In this document: positions 4,287 through 5,616 of the stretch, one piece after another
How the letters are laid out: each line of letters begins with the position of its first letter
How positions within the stretch are numbered: position 1 is the first letter of the stretch
From: an uncultured Eubacteriales bacterium
GTDB lineage: Bacteria; Bacillota; Clostridia; Oscillospirales; Oscillospiraceae
Reading direction: 5' to 3'
NCBI GenBank assembly: GCA_902475515.1
Contig: CABSAB010000113.1
Coordinates: forward strand, 1 to 5,616
Length of the DNA: 5,616 nt
The notes under the pieces: generated by a model
Database searches by the model: none
What the model was told of the DNA's origin: nothing
What the model saw: only the letters and a program-made list of their open reading frames with translations
Made by a program: the position numbers and the translations under genes

Positions 4287-5616
4287 AGATCCGTATTACC
4301 GATCTGATGGATCATTACCGCGGCGAACCGGTGGACATCGACCCGACCGCCATTTCTTCGGAAACATGCGCCCCGCAGGCGGCGATGTCCGAACCCCAGC
4401 GCCGGATGCAGCGCCCCCTGCTGATCGCCGCGGCGCTGATCCTGGTGGTCACGGCGGGTGTTGCCCTGCCTCTGACGCTGTCCCGGACGATAGGGGGAAA
4501 TGCGCTGGAGGACGGGGCCACATCCGTGGAGAGTGCCCTGGAGACGCTGCCGCCGGAGTTGCCAATCACCATTTCGGAAAGCACCTTGGAAACCGATATG
4601 GACAGCAGTGAGGAAGGCCTCCGGGAGACCCCGGAGAACAGCGCACAGGCGCTGTCTGACCTCTCGGCCTATATGGTTTCTGGTCAAATGACCTGGGAGG
4701 AGAATCATCGCTGCTACGGCAACCTATTTTATGCGGGCGGCAGCTATTACACCATGGGAGAAAGCGGCCCGGAGCCCATCCAACTGCAAAATCTCAACAC
4801 CACGGTGGAGCTTTACGGCACTTGGGAATTGAACATCGACTATGTGGTGATCAACGGTGAACTGGCTTTCCGGGATCTGAATCCTGCGGATGATGCCAGC
4901 AGGCCCCATGTGGCCACAGCCTACCCCGTCAAGGGGAGCGTCGACACGGTGATGCTGATGGTGGCACGGAATCTCACGAAAAGCTACAATATGGAGGAGC
5001 CCTATGACTATAAATTCCTCTACAACATCCAAACGGGAGAGGTCACGGACCCCCTGTCCAAGGTCATGGAGCTGTACGACCACGGCAATGTGACTTCTGT
5101 GCTGTTCAACGACGATTTCAGCCGGGCCATTGTGGATGTGGAGACAGAATCCCAGGTGCCGGAGGATTTTATCACGGCGGGCTGGGGCGATCGCCGCAGC
5201 TATCTCTGTGATCTGACCACGGGCGAGATGACGCCTGTTTCGGAGTTGGCCGCACCGCATTACGCGGCGGCGGGCCTTTCAGAGGATGCCATGTCGGAGA
5301 ATGGCTGCTGCTATTTTGCAGACCGGGATACGGTGCTGCTGTGTGAGATGCAGACCATCTCCACGGGGCCGGAAGATTTTCCACGCTATGAGACCAGAGG
5401 TTGGCTCTTTGCTCTGAATGCGGACACCGGCGCATGCCGATATACCCGAAACGACGGCATTTTGTACCCCAACCGTGCGGACGGCGATGATTTCAGCGTT
5501 CCCTATTTCCATGATTCGATCTATGACGGTTCGGCCTACCGGATTCTGGACAGCGTCACCGGGACGGCATACTATACGCTGCAAGGGGAGTCCGGCTGTC
5601 TGCTGGGTATGCCCTG
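4283..5616 (+). CDS. Membrane-anchored probable anti-sigma factor (partial, right edge)
   Basis: The frame from the ATG at 4283 is open to the window end (444 residues, incomplete). The start overlaps the sigma gene's stop (ATGA) and has AAGGAGG at 4269-4275, 7 nt upstream. Residues 1-44 are a short cytoplasmic part (DLMDHYRGEPVDI), residues ~46-66 one hydrophobic helix (PLLIAAALILVVTAGVALPL), and the rest an extracytoplasmic domain. An acidic Ser/Thr/Glu-rich stalk (~69-128) leads to a strand-rich region. Three similar segments, YNIQTGEVT (~247-255), YLCDLTTGEMT (307-317) and LFALNADTGACRY (~375-387), suggest a beta-propeller-like sensor. Its place directly after an ECF sigma gene and its topology indicate that it holds the sigma factor at the membrane until a signal is sensed. 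The usual zinc motif of ZAS-type anti-sigma domains (HxxxCxxC) is not visible, so the role is inferred from context. Confidence 0.75.
   Translation, partial: MKIRITDLMDHYRGEPVDIDPTAISSETCAPQAAMSEPQRRMQRPLLIAAALILVVTAGVALPLTLSRTIGGNALEDGATSVESALETLPPELPITISESTLETDMDSSEEGLRETPENSAQALSDLSAYMVSGQMTWEENHRCYGNLFYAGGSYYTMGESGPEPIQLQNLNTTVELYGTWELNIDYVVINGELAFRDLNPADDASRPHVATAYPVKGSVDTVMLMVARNLTKSYNMEEPYDYKFLYNIQTGEVTDPLSKVMELYDHGNVTSVLFNDDFSRAIVDVETESQVPEDFITAGWGDRRSYLCDLTTGEMTPVSELAAPHYAAAGLSEDAMSENGCCYFADRDTVLLCEMQTISTGPEDFPRYETRGWLFALNADTGACRYTRNDGILYPNRADGDDFSVPYFHDSIYDGSAYRILDSVTGTAYYTLQGESGCLLGMP

Overview
The window is high-GC DNA with bacterial signals throughout: consensus Shine-Dalgarno sequences (AGGAGG, AAGGAGG), TATAAT-type -10 boxes, Rho-independent terminators and ATGA start/stop overlaps inside operons. 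The style, in particular an ECF sigma factor overlapping a one-helix membrane partner whose N-terminus reads KIRITDLMDHYRG, suggests an anaerobic Clostridia (Firmicutes) genome of the Oscillospiraceae type, plausibly from the gut. That placement is inference, since no marker gene is present. All genes I can support lie on the + strand.

Layout. (1) Positions 1-221 hold the C-terminal end of an unrecognised gene, closed by a strong terminator (224-260). (2) A promoter near 297-325, overlapped by an imperfect 31-bp palindrome (271-301), drives a three-gene operon (357-2916). All three genes encode proteins that look like divergent SnoaL/NTF2-like paralogs. They overlap by ATGA, each has a good ribosome binding site, and the operon ends at a hairpin (2950-2990). 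The third gene carries a 66-residue Gly/Pro-rich segment built partly from a 42-nt tandem repeat. It lies between the NTF2-like core and a C-terminal tail that appears to be shared by all three proteins. (3) A single GNAT acetyltransferase gene (3091-3561) has its own TATAAT box and is followed by a terminator. (4) A 185-nt gap (3562-3746) holds that terminator, an overlapping alternative hairpin, an A-rich tract and a 13-bp dyad. (5) An ECF sigma factor (3747-4286) overlaps a membrane-anchored probable anti-sigma factor that runs off the right edge (4283-5616).

How the genes may work together. The three NTF2-like genes are the most unusual part of the window. NTF2-fold enzymes such as scytalone dehydratase, SnoaL and bile-acid 7-alpha-dehydratase are small homo-oligomers, whereas here three unequal paralogs are made in a fixed order from one transcript. 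One of them lacks the histidine that the other two have before the DGKT turn. The simplest reading is a hetero-oligomeric dehydratase/isomerase or binding complex for an unknown small molecule. No partner enzyme lies in the window to name the substrate. The sigma/anti-sigma pair looks like an independent cell-surface signalling module, and nothing ties it directly to the NTF2-like operon.
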